64,000 bases of DNA, taken from assembly GCF_011764585.1 (NCBI RefSeq), contig NZ_AP022853.1:2568501-2632500 (forward strand), read 5' to 3'. Position numbers and translations under genes: made by a program. Shown here in pieces: positions 44,420 to 52,465 of the stretch. This DNA is from Sulfurimicrobium lacus (GTDB taxonomy: Bacteria > Pseudomonadota > Gammaproteobacteria > Burkholderiales > Sulfuricellaceae). Position 1 is the first letter of the stretch. Each line of letters opens with the position of its first letter. The notes under the pieces are model-generated. The model ran no database searches. It worked only from the letters and a program-made list of their open reading frames with translations, and was not told the origin of the DNA.

Positions 44420-45163
44420 TCAGGCGGATATCGCCGCGATCTCAGGCGGCATCTTCTGACGCGGGAGCAGCCGTTCCATTTCTCGCGTAATCACCGTGTA
44501 GCATTCGCATGCCTCACCCTCCAGCCTGGTTCGATCCGGCACAAGAATGTGGCCGCTGCGGCAATCGATCAGCCCGTCTGCCTGCAGTTTCCCTTCGGCT
44601 TCCTTGGCTCCCTCACGGCGCACGCCCAGCATGTTGGCGATCAATTCCTGCGGCGTCTGCATTTCGTTCGATGGCAGGCGATCCAGGCTCAAGAGCAGCC
44701 AGCGGCACAGTTGCTGGATTACCGAATGGTGCCGGTTGCACAGGGCGGTCTGCGTCATCTGGGTGATCAGCGCCTGCGTATGGCGCAGCGCCAGATGTTG
44801 CAGCAACCCGCCCCGGTTGTATTCTCTTTTGAAAACGCTCGCTTTTAGCCGGTAGCCGAAGCCGGCGCTTTGTACCACCGCGCGGTTCGGCGTGCTTTGA
44901 CCCGCGAGGAACAGTGCCACACCGACCAGCCCGTCATTGCCGGTGATGGCGACTTCCGCCGATAACCCGTTTTCCATGACGGAAAGCAAGGACACGATGC
45001 TGGTGGTGGGAAAATACACGTAACCCATCTGGCAGCCGGACTCGCAAATAGCCCATCCGAGCGGCATGGGGACGAGTTCCATATCTGGCAGCAAACGCAG
45101 GTAATCTTCATCCGGCAGCGCGCAGAGAAGGTGATTCTGCCGGGGCGTATGGGGCGTGGGCAT
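44420..45163 (-). CDS. Crp/Fnr-family transcription regulator, 247 aa
   Basis: An N-terminal cyclic-nucleotide-binding-like beta-roll (GWAICESGCQMGYVYFPTTSIVSLL) is followed by a dimerisation helix and a helix-turn-helix (TPQELIANMLGVRREGAKEAEGKL). The N-terminal cysteine cluster of oxygen-sensing FNR is absent, so this is not a classic FNR. It is 3 bases downstream of the FixJ-like gene, so kinase, regulator and Crp-type protein form one operon, as in FixL/FixJ/FixK cascades. The effector is unknown. Confidence 0.88.
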   Translation of the reverse strand: MPTPHTPRQNHLLCALPDEDYLRLLPDMELVPMPLGWAICESGCQMGYVYFPTTSIVSLLSVMENGLSAEVAITGNDGLVGVALFLAGQSTPNRAVVQSAGFGYRLKASVFKREYNRGGLLQHLALRHTQALITQMTQTALCNRHHSVIQQLCRWLLLSLDRLPSNEMQTPQELIANMLGVRREGAKEAEGKLQADGLIDCRSGHILVPDRTRLEGEACECYTVITREMERLLPRQKMPPEIAAISA

Positions 45164-45166
45164 GCG

Positions 45167-45787
45167 CTATTCCAGATCCAGCGCAAGGCGGCATTGGACA
45201 AGTTCGGCAATGGACCGGATATTGAGCTTCTTCATGATATTGGAACGGTGGATGTCCACGGTCCTCGAACTGATGCCGAGTTTTTTCCCGATTACCTTGC
45301 TCGAGTCCCCTGTCACGACGAGTTCCATGATTTCCCGTTCGCGCGCTGTCAAGACGTCAAAATGGCTGCGCAGACCTTCGATCTTTTTATTTTGCTGATG
45401 ATTTTCGCGGTCCAGCTTGAGCGCAGCATTCACCCGGTCCAGCAGTTCCTGGCCGTTGAAGGGTTTCTGGATGAAATCGAAGGCGCCATGCTTGAGCGCC
45501 CGGACTGCCATCGGCACATCGCCGTGCCCGGTGATGATGATCACCGGCTGCACGATGCCGTGGTCTTTCAGTTGTTCCAGGAGTTCCATGCCGCTCATGC
45601 CCGGCATGCGCACATCCAGCAAAATGCAGCCATGCTGGTGCAGATCGCCGGCGTTCAGGAAATCGTTCGCGGAACTGAACATACGGGCGGACAGGCTGAC
45701 CGATTCGAGCAGCCAGTGAATGGATTCGCGCATGGCTTCGTCGTCGTCCACGACGAATATGGTGGGTTGGACGGCAATCTCATTCAT
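45167..45787 (-). CDS. FixJ-family response regulator, 206 aa
   Basis: The receiver has the acidic pair in FVVDDDEAM, phospho-acceptor Asp in CILLDVRMPGMSGMELL, Thr in IITGHGDVPMAV and Lys in FIQKPF. A LuxR-type helix-turn-helix follows (LTAREREIMELVVTGDSSKVIGKKLGISSRTV). This is the FixJ/TodT arrangement. Its start overlaps the kinase stop by eight bases, so it is the cognate regulator of the 1271-residue kinase. It is the best candidate to bind the boxes at 4273, 44322 and 49687 (inference from box type and context). Confidence 0.93.
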   Translation of the reverse strand: MNEIAVQPTIFVVDDDEAMRESIHWLLESVSLSARMFSSANDFLNAGDLHQHGCILLDVRMPGMSGMELLEQLKDHGIVQPVIIITGHGDVPMAVRALKHGAFDFIQKPFNGQELLDRVNAALKLDRENHQQNKKIEGLRSHFDVLTAREREIMELVVTGDSSKVIGKKLGISSRTVDIHRSNIMKKLNIRSIAELVQCRLALDLE

Positions 45788-48700
45788 ACATCACCTCGAC
45801 CGGAAGTGTAAAATTGAATTCCATGCCGCAATCACTCCGCTGTTCAGCCCATATTTTTCCGCCGTAATTCTCGATCAGAGAACGGCATATACCCAGCCCC
45901 AAGCCGAGTCCGTTTTGTTTCGTAGTCTGGAACGGGTTGAATACATTGTCCAGTTCATCCGGAGGTATGCCCTTCCCCGTATCGCTTACCGTGGTCATGA
46001 TCGTTCCGCTGTTGATAAGGCGTGTGGCAAGGCGCATCTCGCGCCGCGCCTGGGACGACATCGAGTCGATGGCATTTTTCATAAGGTTGAGCAATATCTG
46101 CTCGATTTCAATCCTGTTCACGCTGGTCAGGGGCAAATCGCAAAAATCATGAATGACTGCGATGGAATATCTATTCAGATCCTGTTCAAGGAAATTGACG
46201 CTATCCTTGATGACGGAATTGATGTCCATCATTTCACACTTGCGCCCCTGCTTGCGCATCATTTCCTTGAGATGGCTGATGATGTTGCCGGCCCGCTGCG
46301 TCTGGACATGGGCTTGCCTGACTGCTTTCTGGAGTTTCTCCCGGTCCCAGTCGTCTTCCGCCATGCGGTTCAGGCATCCATCCAGGTATATGCCGGCGGC
46401 GGCAAGCGGCTGGCTCAATTCGTGCGCCAGCCCGGACGCCATTTCACCGGCAATGTTGAGGCGCCCGATGTGTTCGATCTCGGTGCGCATTTCCTCGAAC
46501 ATTTTCTGTTCGGTGATGTCGACGCAGGTACCGATGAATCCGAGCAAATTCCCGTCCTCGCTAAAGCGCGGCACCCCGGTATCCTGCACCCAGCGGAAAA
46601 CGCCGTCATGACGCCGCAAACGGTATTCGATCTTGAATGGTCGCGCGCTGAGGAAAGCGGCTTCACACGAATCGAGACAGGAAGCCCTGTCGTCATAATG
46701 AACGCTGTACTGCCAGTTGTAATTCTGTAACCGATCGCTTGATGACAGGCCTGTGAACTCATGCCATCTCTGGTTGAAGAAAGAGCGGCAGTCATGGTTT
46801 TCTTGCGGCAACGGCTCAAGCGTCGGCAAGCTGCACTCATGCCATCCCTGGGTGAAATAGTCGCGGCAGTCATGGCAGTGCCGGTCCTGTTGAGTACCAT
46901 GGGCCTCCGCCATCCAGATCATGACCGGCGCCTTGTCAGCCATGGACCTGAAGCGCTCCTCGCTTTCGCTCAAGCGGTTCTCGGCGAGTTTGCGTTCCGT
47001 GATGTCCTGATGGATGGCCACCCATACCGTTCCATAGTGATGGTGTTCGAAGGTCGAAACGCTGGCATGGCACCAGAAAGGCGTGCCGTCCTGCTTCACG
47101 TTAAGCACTTCGCCGTCCCAGCTACCTTTTCTGATCAGGACTTCGTTTATCATTTTTGCCGTTATTTCAGGATCCCGATAAGTGGGGGCGTTGACGCTGC
47201 TGACATGTTTCCCGATCAACGCACCTGGCTCGTAGCCAAACATCTTTTCGAATTTCGGATTGGCATACACGATCACCCCATCGCGCACGCTGGTGAGGAA
47301 AACGCCCTCCTCCATGTGGGAAACGATTGCGCTATGAAGGCGCAATTCCTCTTCGGCGAATTTGCGAACGGTGATGTCGTGAATGGTCGAACGGCTCATC
47401 AAATACTGGCTCTGCGCATCATAAATGGCAGTTGCGCTCAACAGCATTGTTATCAAGGTGCCATCCTTGCGCACCATTTCGATTTCCAGGTCGTGGACCG
47501 CCCCTGTTTCCTTGAAACGAGGAAAAGTCTGCTGGAAAAGCAATCTGCTTTGCGGCGTATACAAATCAAAAATACGCATTTTTCCGATCAACTCTTCGCG
47601 CGCATAGCCCAGCCACTGGAGTTCGGTATTGTTGACGCGAAGGAACACGCCGTCCTTGTCCAGCGAGTGATAGCCGCACGGGGCATTGTTGTAAAGGTCC
47701 TCGATCTCCTCCACCGACTGGCGCAGTCGCTCCTCTGCCTTCATTCGCTCGGTGATATCCGACGCGATCCCCAGCAGGTTCACCGTGCCATCCGACAGCA
47801 CCATCGGCGTCTTGACCGTCTGGAACCAGCGCTCGTATCCGCTCAGGGAGGTTGGGCTGACCGATATGACCTTGCGCCGCTTCACGATCACCTCGCGGTC
47901 CGCCTGCAAGTAAATCTGTGATTCCTCCTTGTCCGGGATGAAGTCCTCCCCTTTGCGGCCCACCAGCTCTTCCGGGGACTTTCCATATATGGCGGCCATG
48001 GCCTGGTTGACCAATAGAAACCTGCCATCGATGTCCTTGACAAAAATCAGGCTCGGATCGGTGTCAATCACCTGGCGCATGAAGTCCTTCTGCTGCGCCA
48101 ACGCCTCCTCGGCGCGCTTGCGCGTGGTGATGTCGCGGATGATGGCCTGCAAATATCTGACGCCCTGAGATTCGATGCATCGGACGCTGACTTCCACGAT
48201 GAGCTGCGTGCCATCCTTGCGCCGGCTTGTGGTCTCGAAACACAACTCTCCCAGTTCCATGATCCGTTCCATCTGCCGTTTGACGATGGCAGGATCTTCG
48301 GAGGGGTCGCGAAAATCCTGAACATGCAGTTGCAAGATTTCCTCGCGCGTGTAGCCATAAACTTCCATGGCACGCTCGTTGGCCTCGATGATCCGGCCGG
48401 ACTCATCGGCCACGAAAATGACATCGTTGGCGTACCTGGTCAGATATGCGAAATGCTCAAGCAGCAGTTCGCGCTCGACCGCAGCGGCATGCTGCTCGTC
48501 GAGGAATTTGTGGCGAGCATGATTTGCCTTTAGCCAGATATATAGCAGTATGCCGCCGAGCAGGGCAAATACCAGCCCCAGAGATAATGACCATTTTTTG
48601 AGGTGGGTGATGGGCGCAAAGATTTCAGCCTTTGCGACCTTGCTCACCATGAACCAGTCGCTTCCGGGCACCCTGCGCATCTCTGCGACCACCGGGACAC

Positions 48701-49595
48701 CGCGATAATCGAACCCGTCCATGGAACTGGTTTTGCCGAGCACTGCCATCGCAGCCGGTAAAGTGAACGCCGCTAGCGGAACGCGCAAGGAAAGTGCGCT
48801 GCCCTTCAAATGACGCACCTCATTGAGGAATAGAACAGCGTCACCGTCCCGTCTCACCAGCGATGTCTCGGCGCTCGGACTCGGCGTGGGCCATTCATGC
48901 AGTAGCGGGTAGAGAAACAAGCGCGGGTCGATCTGAAACTTCACTGCACCTACGACTTGCTCCCCGTTTCCGCTGTTGGCGACCATTGGCGCGACCAGGT
49001 CGATCACGATCTTGTCGGCATTGCTTTCGCTTCTGTGGATATCGGACATCGCCGCCTTGACGCTACGCATCGCGTCCATTACCAGCTTTTCGTCTTCCAT
49101 GTTGCGCCGCAGATTCTTGGTCGTTGAGATTCTGACCAGGCCCTGCCTGTCGTACAACGAAATTTCCGTGTACCCATTCAGGCGCTGAATGTCGTCAAGC
49201 ATCGCCTGAATCCGTTGCTTAGATGCGTCGGATGGCGCCCCTTGCTGCACCCAGAGGTCGAACTCTTCCTGCAGCAACGTCCCACTGCGGTAAAAATCGG
49301 CCTTTTCCAGTAACCTCTTTTTCCAGGTACTGATCTGTTTGACCTTCAAATCGGCTATTGCGCCGAGGTCTTTCAGTTCAGCCTGCAAGATCAGCGTTTC
49401 TATCTGGCGATAAGCCTGAAAGCTTATTCCGGCAATCAGTGCTGCAATCGTGACGAAGACCACTAGCGGAATGTAGGGTGCAATCTTCCTGATGGGGCGA
49501 GAGAGTTTTTCCGCAGATGGCAGGGCCATGGAGGAAATCTCTTGTGGGAGTAATCTCAAACCTGCCCTCTTCATGATGTCTGCGTTCAGTTTCAT
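45780..49595 (-). CDS. Multi-PAS membrane sensor histidine kinase B, 1271 aa
   Basis: Domain order: transmembrane helix (YIPLVVFVTIAALIAGISF, near residue 45), a periplasmic sensor of about 270 residues, second helix (LSLGLVFALLGGILLYIWL), five PAS domains, HisKA (SGLAHELSQPLAAAG) and HATPase (DTGKGIPPDELDN, GLGLGLGICRSL). The GAF domain of its paralogue at 1-4129 is missing. The last PAS holds an in-frame tandem duplication of about 26 residues (46760-46880). The FixJ-like gene overlaps its stop. The start is uncertain: Met23 (49529) gives an N-terminus nearer to that of the paralogue. The signal sensed is unknown. Confidence 0.92.
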   Translation of the reverse strand: MKLNADIMKRAGLRLLPQEISSMALPSAEKLSRPIRKIAPYIPLVVFVTIAALIAGISFQAYRQIETLILQAELKDLGAIADLKVKQISTWKKRLLEKADFYRSGTLLQEEFDLWVQQGAPSDASKQRIQAMLDDIQRLNGYTEISLYDRQGLVRISTTKNLRRNMEDEKLVMDAMRSVKAAMSDIHRSESNADKIVIDLVAPMVANSGNGEQVVGAVKFQIDPRLFLYPLLHEWPTPSPSAETSLVRRDGDAVLFLNEVRHLKGSALSLRVPLAAFTLPAAMAVLGKTSSMDGFDYRGVPVVAEMRRVPGSDWFMVSKVAKAEIFAPITHLKKWSLSLGLVFALLGGILLYIWLKANHARHKFLDEQHAAAVERELLLEHFAYLTRYANDVIFVADESGRIIEANERAMEVYGYTREEILQLHVQDFRDPSEDPAIVKRQMERIMELGELCFETTSRRKDGTQLIVEVSVRCIESQGVRYLQAIIRDITTRKRAEEALAQQKDFMRQVIDTDPSLIFVKDIDGRFLLVNQAMAAIYGKSPEELVGRKGEDFIPDKEESQIYLQADREVIVKRRKVISVSPTSLSGYERWFQTVKTPMVLSDGTVNLLGIASDITERMKAEERLRQSVEEIEDLYNNAPCGYHSLDKDGVFLRVNNTELQWLGYAREELIGKMRIFDLYTPQSRLLFQQTFPRFKETGAVHDLEIEMVRKDGTLITMLLSATAIYDAQSQYLMSRSTIHDITVRKFAEEELRLHSAIVSHMEEGVFLTSVRDGVIVYANPKFEKMFGYEPGALIGKHVSSVNAPTYRDPEITAKMINEVLIRKGSWDGEVLNVKQDGTPFWCHASVSTFEHHHYGTVWVAIHQDITERKLAENRLSESEERFRSMADKAPVMIWMAEAHGTQQDRHCHDCRDYFTQGWHECSLPTLEPLPQENHDCRSFFNQRWHEFTGLSSSDRLQNYNWQYSVHYDDRASCLDSCEAAFLSARPFKIEYRLRRHDGVFRWVQDTGVPRFSEDGNLLGFIGTCVDITEQKMFEEMRTEIEHIGRLNIAGEMASGLAHELSQPLAAAGIYLDGCLNRMAEDDWDREKLQKAVRQAHVQTQRAGNIISHLKEMMRKQGRKCEMMDINSVIKDSVNFLEQDLNRYSIAVIHDFCDLPLTSVNRIEIEQILLNLMKNAIDSMSSQARREMRLATRLINSGTIMTTVSDTGKGIPPDELDNVFNPFQTTKQNGLGLGLGICRSLIENYGGKIWAEQRSDCGMEFNFTLPVEVMYE
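46760..46880. repeat. 78-bp imperfect tandem duplication inside kinase B
   Basis: CATGCCATCTCTGG at 46760 recurs as CATGCCATCCCTGG at 46838, and both copies end with GCGGCAGTCATGG, giving a period of 78 bases (26 codons). The protein reads HDCRDYFTQGWHE and again HDCRSFFNQRWHE. The paralogous kinase has one copy. Confidence 0.75.
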
Positions 49596-49686
49596 AAGGC
49601 GCGATTTTGTCGAATTACCGGCCCTTCCGCAGTTTGCGGCAAATTTCTCACTGCAACATCATCTAGACAATTTTACCGAGATTCAA

Positions 49687-49713
49687 TAGGTGAAATTACC
49701 TATCCAGTTAGGT
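49687..49713. promoter_or_regulatory. Inverted-repeat operator box B between kinase B and receiver B
   Basis: TAGGT, six bases, ACCTA is a perfect inverted repeat, followed by a third TAGGT half-site at 49709. The flanks match those of the box at 4273-4302. It lies about 50-60 bases upstream of the predicted start of receiver B transcription. Confidence 0.6.
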
Positions 49714-49746
49714 AAGTGACCAAATGGTTTTCCCTGCGCGTAAATC

Positions 49747-49752
49747 TATACT
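49747..49752 (+). promoter_or_regulatory. Predicted -10 element (TATACT) for receiver B
   Basis: TATACT-TGACCC matches the element at 4335-4340, with the same AATGGTTTTC block upstream in place of a good -35. The start codon of receiver B is 61 bases further on. Confidence 0.5.
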
Positions 49753-49812
49753 TGACCCCGGTCAATCGTTTCCTGGAAACAGGATATAAGCAGCAATTTC
49801 GAGGAGAAACAA

Positions 49813-50298
49813 ATGCGTATTCTCATAGCAGAAAAGGATCCTGTTGGCCGGCGTTTGCTGGAACAGATGATGCGCATGGAAGGCTACGAGGTTTTCACAC
49901 CGGATCGCAACAAACCGGCAAAGGATCTCATTAATGAGTTAAGGCCGGACATCGTTCTCATGAACGTATTCAATCCGCTGCAATCCGGGTCGGAACCGCT
50001 GGATCAAATCAAGGTCCGCTGCAACGAAGGGCCTGACCCCGTCATTTACGTTACTTGTATCGGACGTTGCAATGGTCTGGATTCCATGGTCGAAACGAAT
50101 GACACGTCACCCTCACTTTTCGACCGTCTGCCCACGAAGTTAAAAATGCATATCGTAGACAACATTCAACGCCTGTGCATCGCCCTGAAGTTGCTCAAGC
50201 GCTGGGCAGAGCGAGGGATCAGTTCCAGTCTGGAGAAAACCTTTTCCATCGAGGAACTGGAATCCTACTCGTTGATGAGAGCCATGCAATGCCCGTGA
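49813..50298 (+). CDS. Receiver-like protein B (pseudo-receiver), 161 aa
   Basis: The protein is collinear with the one at 4676-5158 (same opening MRILIAEKDP, same RRLLEQMMRMEGYE/D, same PD.VLMN and the same C-terminal SIEEL/ALEELESY region). Asn51 again replaces the phospho-acceptor Asp, and the beta-4 Thr (YVTC) is kept. The C-terminal 40 residues are helical and have no known output domain. GAGGAGAAA precedes the ATG. Because both copies share the substitutions, the loss of Asp predates the duplication and is probably functional. Confidence 0.82.
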   Translation: MRILIAEKDPVGRRLLEQMMRMEGYEVFTPDRNKPAKDLINELRPDIVLMNVFNPLQSGSEPLDQIKVRCNEGPDPVIYVTCIGRCNGLDSMVETNDTSPSLFDRLPTKLKMHIVDNIQRLCIALKLLKRWAERGISSSLEKTFSIEELESYSLMRAMQCP

Positions 50299-50422
50299 CT
50301 ACCTATTTTTCTGCCATCGAATACGCGGCTTTGGCCAGGCAAATAAGGTTAACTGTGCAGAGGAACAACCTGGTTAAAGCCATATGATCTAGTCGACGGT
50401 CTCGCTGACGGGAGATATGGCC

Positions 50423-50722
50423 ATGGAAGAACCAGTATACGACCAGGACGGATTTCTAGCCGACCCGACAAAGTGGGATGAAGACACGGCGCGTCTTATT
50501 GCATCGGATGACGGCATCAAGGAACTAAGCAAGGAGCATTGGACGATTGTCCATTTCCTGCGCGATCACTACCTCAATGGCGGTCTGCCGGCCGTCAGGC
50601 ATGTCTGCCACGTCAACAATTTCGAAGATCTTTGCATCCCCAGCCTGTTCAGCAGCGTGAGATCGGCCTGGCGCATCGCGGGCCTGCCAAACCCAGGGGA
50701 AGAAGCGAAGGCATACATGTAG
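50423..50722 (+). CDS. DsrC/TusE-family protein without the C-terminal cysteines (RspA type), 99 aa
   Basis: The fold pattern is that of DsrC/TusE: DQDGFLADPTKWDED, LSKEHWTIVHFLRDHYLNGG, PAVRHVC and AWRIAGLPNP. Both C-terminal cysteines are missing: the motif normally AC-IAGLPKPTGC reads AWRIAGLPNPGEEAKAYM. In the family scheme DsrC has two, TusE one, and RspA-type proteins none. RspA proteins are thought to be regulatory rather than sulfur carriers. The ATG at 50423 is eight bases after GGGAG; the ATG at 50417 would be too close. It lies 124 bases after receiver B on the same strand. Confidence 0.82.
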   Translation: MEEPVYDQDGFLADPTKWDEDTARLIASDDGIKELSKEHWTIVHFLRDHYLNGGLPAVRHVCHVNNFEDLCIPSLFSSVRSAWRIAGLPNPGEEAKAYM

Positions 50723-50831
50723 AAAAACAAGCTGCAAATCGGTGCCTTGGACCCCTCTCATTAAGTTGACTATTTCCGTTGGTTATTGCTAAACTTCGCC
50801 CATCACTTACGTAATTGATTTGGAGAATTTG

Positions 50832-51407
50832 ATGGCTGTTGAAATCCTGGATGCCGTTGCTGCCGGCGATGTCACAAAAACACAGGCCCTTCTGGCAAGC
50901 GGCGCCGATTGCAATGCGCGCGATGCCGCAGGCGCCACACTGCTGATGCAGGCTTCGGCGAATGGCGACCTGCCCCTGGTCGAGGCGCTTATCAACGCAG
51001 GCGCCGACGTCAACGCCACCGATGAACTGGGCTGGACGGCACTGATGAAGGCCTGCTTCAACGATGACCTGGACCGCGGTTTCCCGGAAGTTGTCCAGCG
51101 TTTGATCGATGCCGGTGCGGAGATGGAAGCACAAATCGTCTATGGAACCCGTGCCCTGATGCTGGCGGCGGGCCGTGGCGAAGCCGGCGTGGTGGACGTA
51201 TTACTCAAGGCAGGTGCCGATGTATTGGCAAAAAATGAAGGCGGTCGTACGGCGCTGATGATGGTGAAAGAAAAGTTCTATGTCGAAGTCATCAATCAGC
51301 TGCACGAAGCCGAAATGGAATTGCTGGGCGAAGGCGCAAGTTGCGGAACAAAGAATGCCCCCGGCTCAAACGTGGTGACCTTTCTGAAACCGCAACAAAG
51401 CCACTAG
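50832..51407 (+). CDS. Ankyrin-repeat protein, 191 aa
   Basis: At least four ankyrin repeats are visible: QALLASGADCNARDAAGATLLM, LVEALINAGADVNATDELGWTALM, RLIDAGAEMEAQIVYGTRALM and VLLKAGADVLAKNEGGRTALM. No signal peptide or membrane helix is seen, so it should be cytosolic and work by binding another protein. The ATG at 50832 follows GGAG by six bases. The partner cannot be named. Confidence 0.87.
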   Translation: MAVEILDAVAAGDVTKTQALLASGADCNARDAAGATLLMQASANGDLPLVEALINAGADVNATDELGWTALMKACFNDDLDRGFPEVVQRLIDAGAEMEAQIVYGTRALMLAAGRGEAGVVDVLLKAGADVLAKNEGGRTALMMVKEKFYVEVINQLHEAEMELLGEGASCGTKNAPGSNVVTFLKPQQSH

Positions 51408-51414
51408 AAGCACG

Positions 51415-51771
51415 CTATTTCCCGTACTTTGCCTTCAAGCGCTTTACTTCTTCGTTGTAGCGATTCTGGTACGTGGTCGATCTCAGGTTGGGATCAGCAA
51501 AGTCATGATGGATTTGCTGCGGACAGGTCTCGACCTCCTTGACCATCGTTTCCACCAGCGTTTTAAGGGCATAGCAGGCAGCTTCGCGCTGCACCACGAT
51601 GTCCACCAACTGATCGATGGTGTGGTCCAGTTCGGCGATTTGCTGTTGTGCATCGTCTTCGCGTGCCTGAAGCAGGACGAGCTGGCTCCGCAACTCATTG
51701 ACCATGCGGCGGTAGTCCTCGATGGACTCCGCGACGCCGTACATGCCAGATAGATCAGATGACCTGACCAC
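51415..51771 (-). CDS. Hypothetical coiled-coil protein, 118 aa
   Basis: It starts at a GTG with GGAAGG five bases upstream. Residues 18-80 (YRRMVNELRSQLVLLQARED, DHTIDQLVDIVVQREAACYA) are strongly helical with heptad pattern, so a coiled-coil oligomer is likely. No domain is recognised. It faces the ankyrin gene end to end with a gap of 7 bases, and its promoter region is shared with the divergent gene at 51845. Confidence 0.6.
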   Translation of the reverse strand: MVRSSDLSGMYGVAESIEDYRRMVNELRSQLVLLQAREDDAQQQIAELDHTIDQLVDIVVQREAACYALKTLVETMVKEVETCPQQIHHDFADPNLRSTTYQNRYNEEVKRLKAKYGK

Positions 51772-51844
51772 GAATGCCTTCCGAATTGCAATAGGGTCTT
51801 GTATATTAGCACCAATATTTGCTTCGGCGCGCTAGCGTAACTTT

Positions 51845-52465
51845 ATGAATCCCGTATTTATTTTTCTCCCCGCCTTGCTGCTTTTAACGCCGCGGGCCGA
51901 AGCTGCCAACTGGCACACGCTGCCTGGTGGCGCGCAAATGACTTTGCAGGCCGACCAGCCACAACTGGAAGCAACGGACAAAGACAAAAAGAAAGACAAG
52001 AGACTGAAGGTCTGGGACAAAATCACCTATTCCCGGCTGCACCAGGCGATCCTGGGTGATTTTTACTATACCTCTGCCAAATCCCTGACCGAAATCAATT
52101 GCACCGCCCGTACGCTGAAACCGTTGCTGAGACTCTATTACGATAGCGACGGCAATGAGGTCAAGTCCATCCACTATCGCTCTAGCGAACCCGCCGAAGC
52201 TGTGGTACCCGACACGCCGGGGGAAGCGGTCTTCAATTTCGCCTGCGCCTTTAAGGCCGCAAGTGCGGTGGCCAAAACAGCGCCGCGCACCAAATCTCCA
52301 GTTCAGACGAAAGCTTCACCGCCGCCCGCCAAGCCGGACGCAGCCAAGGAAAAAACGAAGGAGCAGAAAAAGCCTCAACCTCCCATCGGTACCAAGCCAT
52401 CTCCGCCCCTCGCCCCTTCCGCTCTGCCTGCGAAGTCCGCCGACACAAAAAAAACGGTTCACTGA
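51845..52465 (+). CDS. Secreted protein with surface-adhesin-E-like domain, 206 aa
   Basis: A signal peptide (MNPVFIFLPALLLLTPRAEA) precedes a domain of about 110 residues with ITYSRLHQAILGDFYYTSAKSLTEINCTARTLKPL and VPDTPGEAVFNFACAF, resembling the family of Haemophilus surface-adhesin protein E, which is common in betaproteobacteria. The two Cys probably form a disulfide. The last 70 residues are a Lys/Pro/Ala-rich tail. Its end overlaps the end of gluQ by seven bases, tail to tail. Function in this group is unknown. Confidence 0.65.
   Translation: MNPVFIFLPALLLLTPRAEAANWHTLPGGAQMTLQADQPQLEATDKDKKKDKRLKVWDKITYSRLHQAILGDFYYTSAKSLTEINCTARTLKPLLRLYYDSDGNEVKSIHYRSSEPAEAVVPDTPGEAVFNFACAFKAASAVAKTAPRTKSPVQTKASPPPAKPDAAKEKTKEQKKPQPPIGTKPSPPLAPSALPAKSADTKKTVH

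Noticed and set aside
44420..45163. Oxygen-sensing FNR identity for the Crp-type regulator
   Set aside because: The N-terminal Cys cluster needed for the iron-sulfur cluster is absent.
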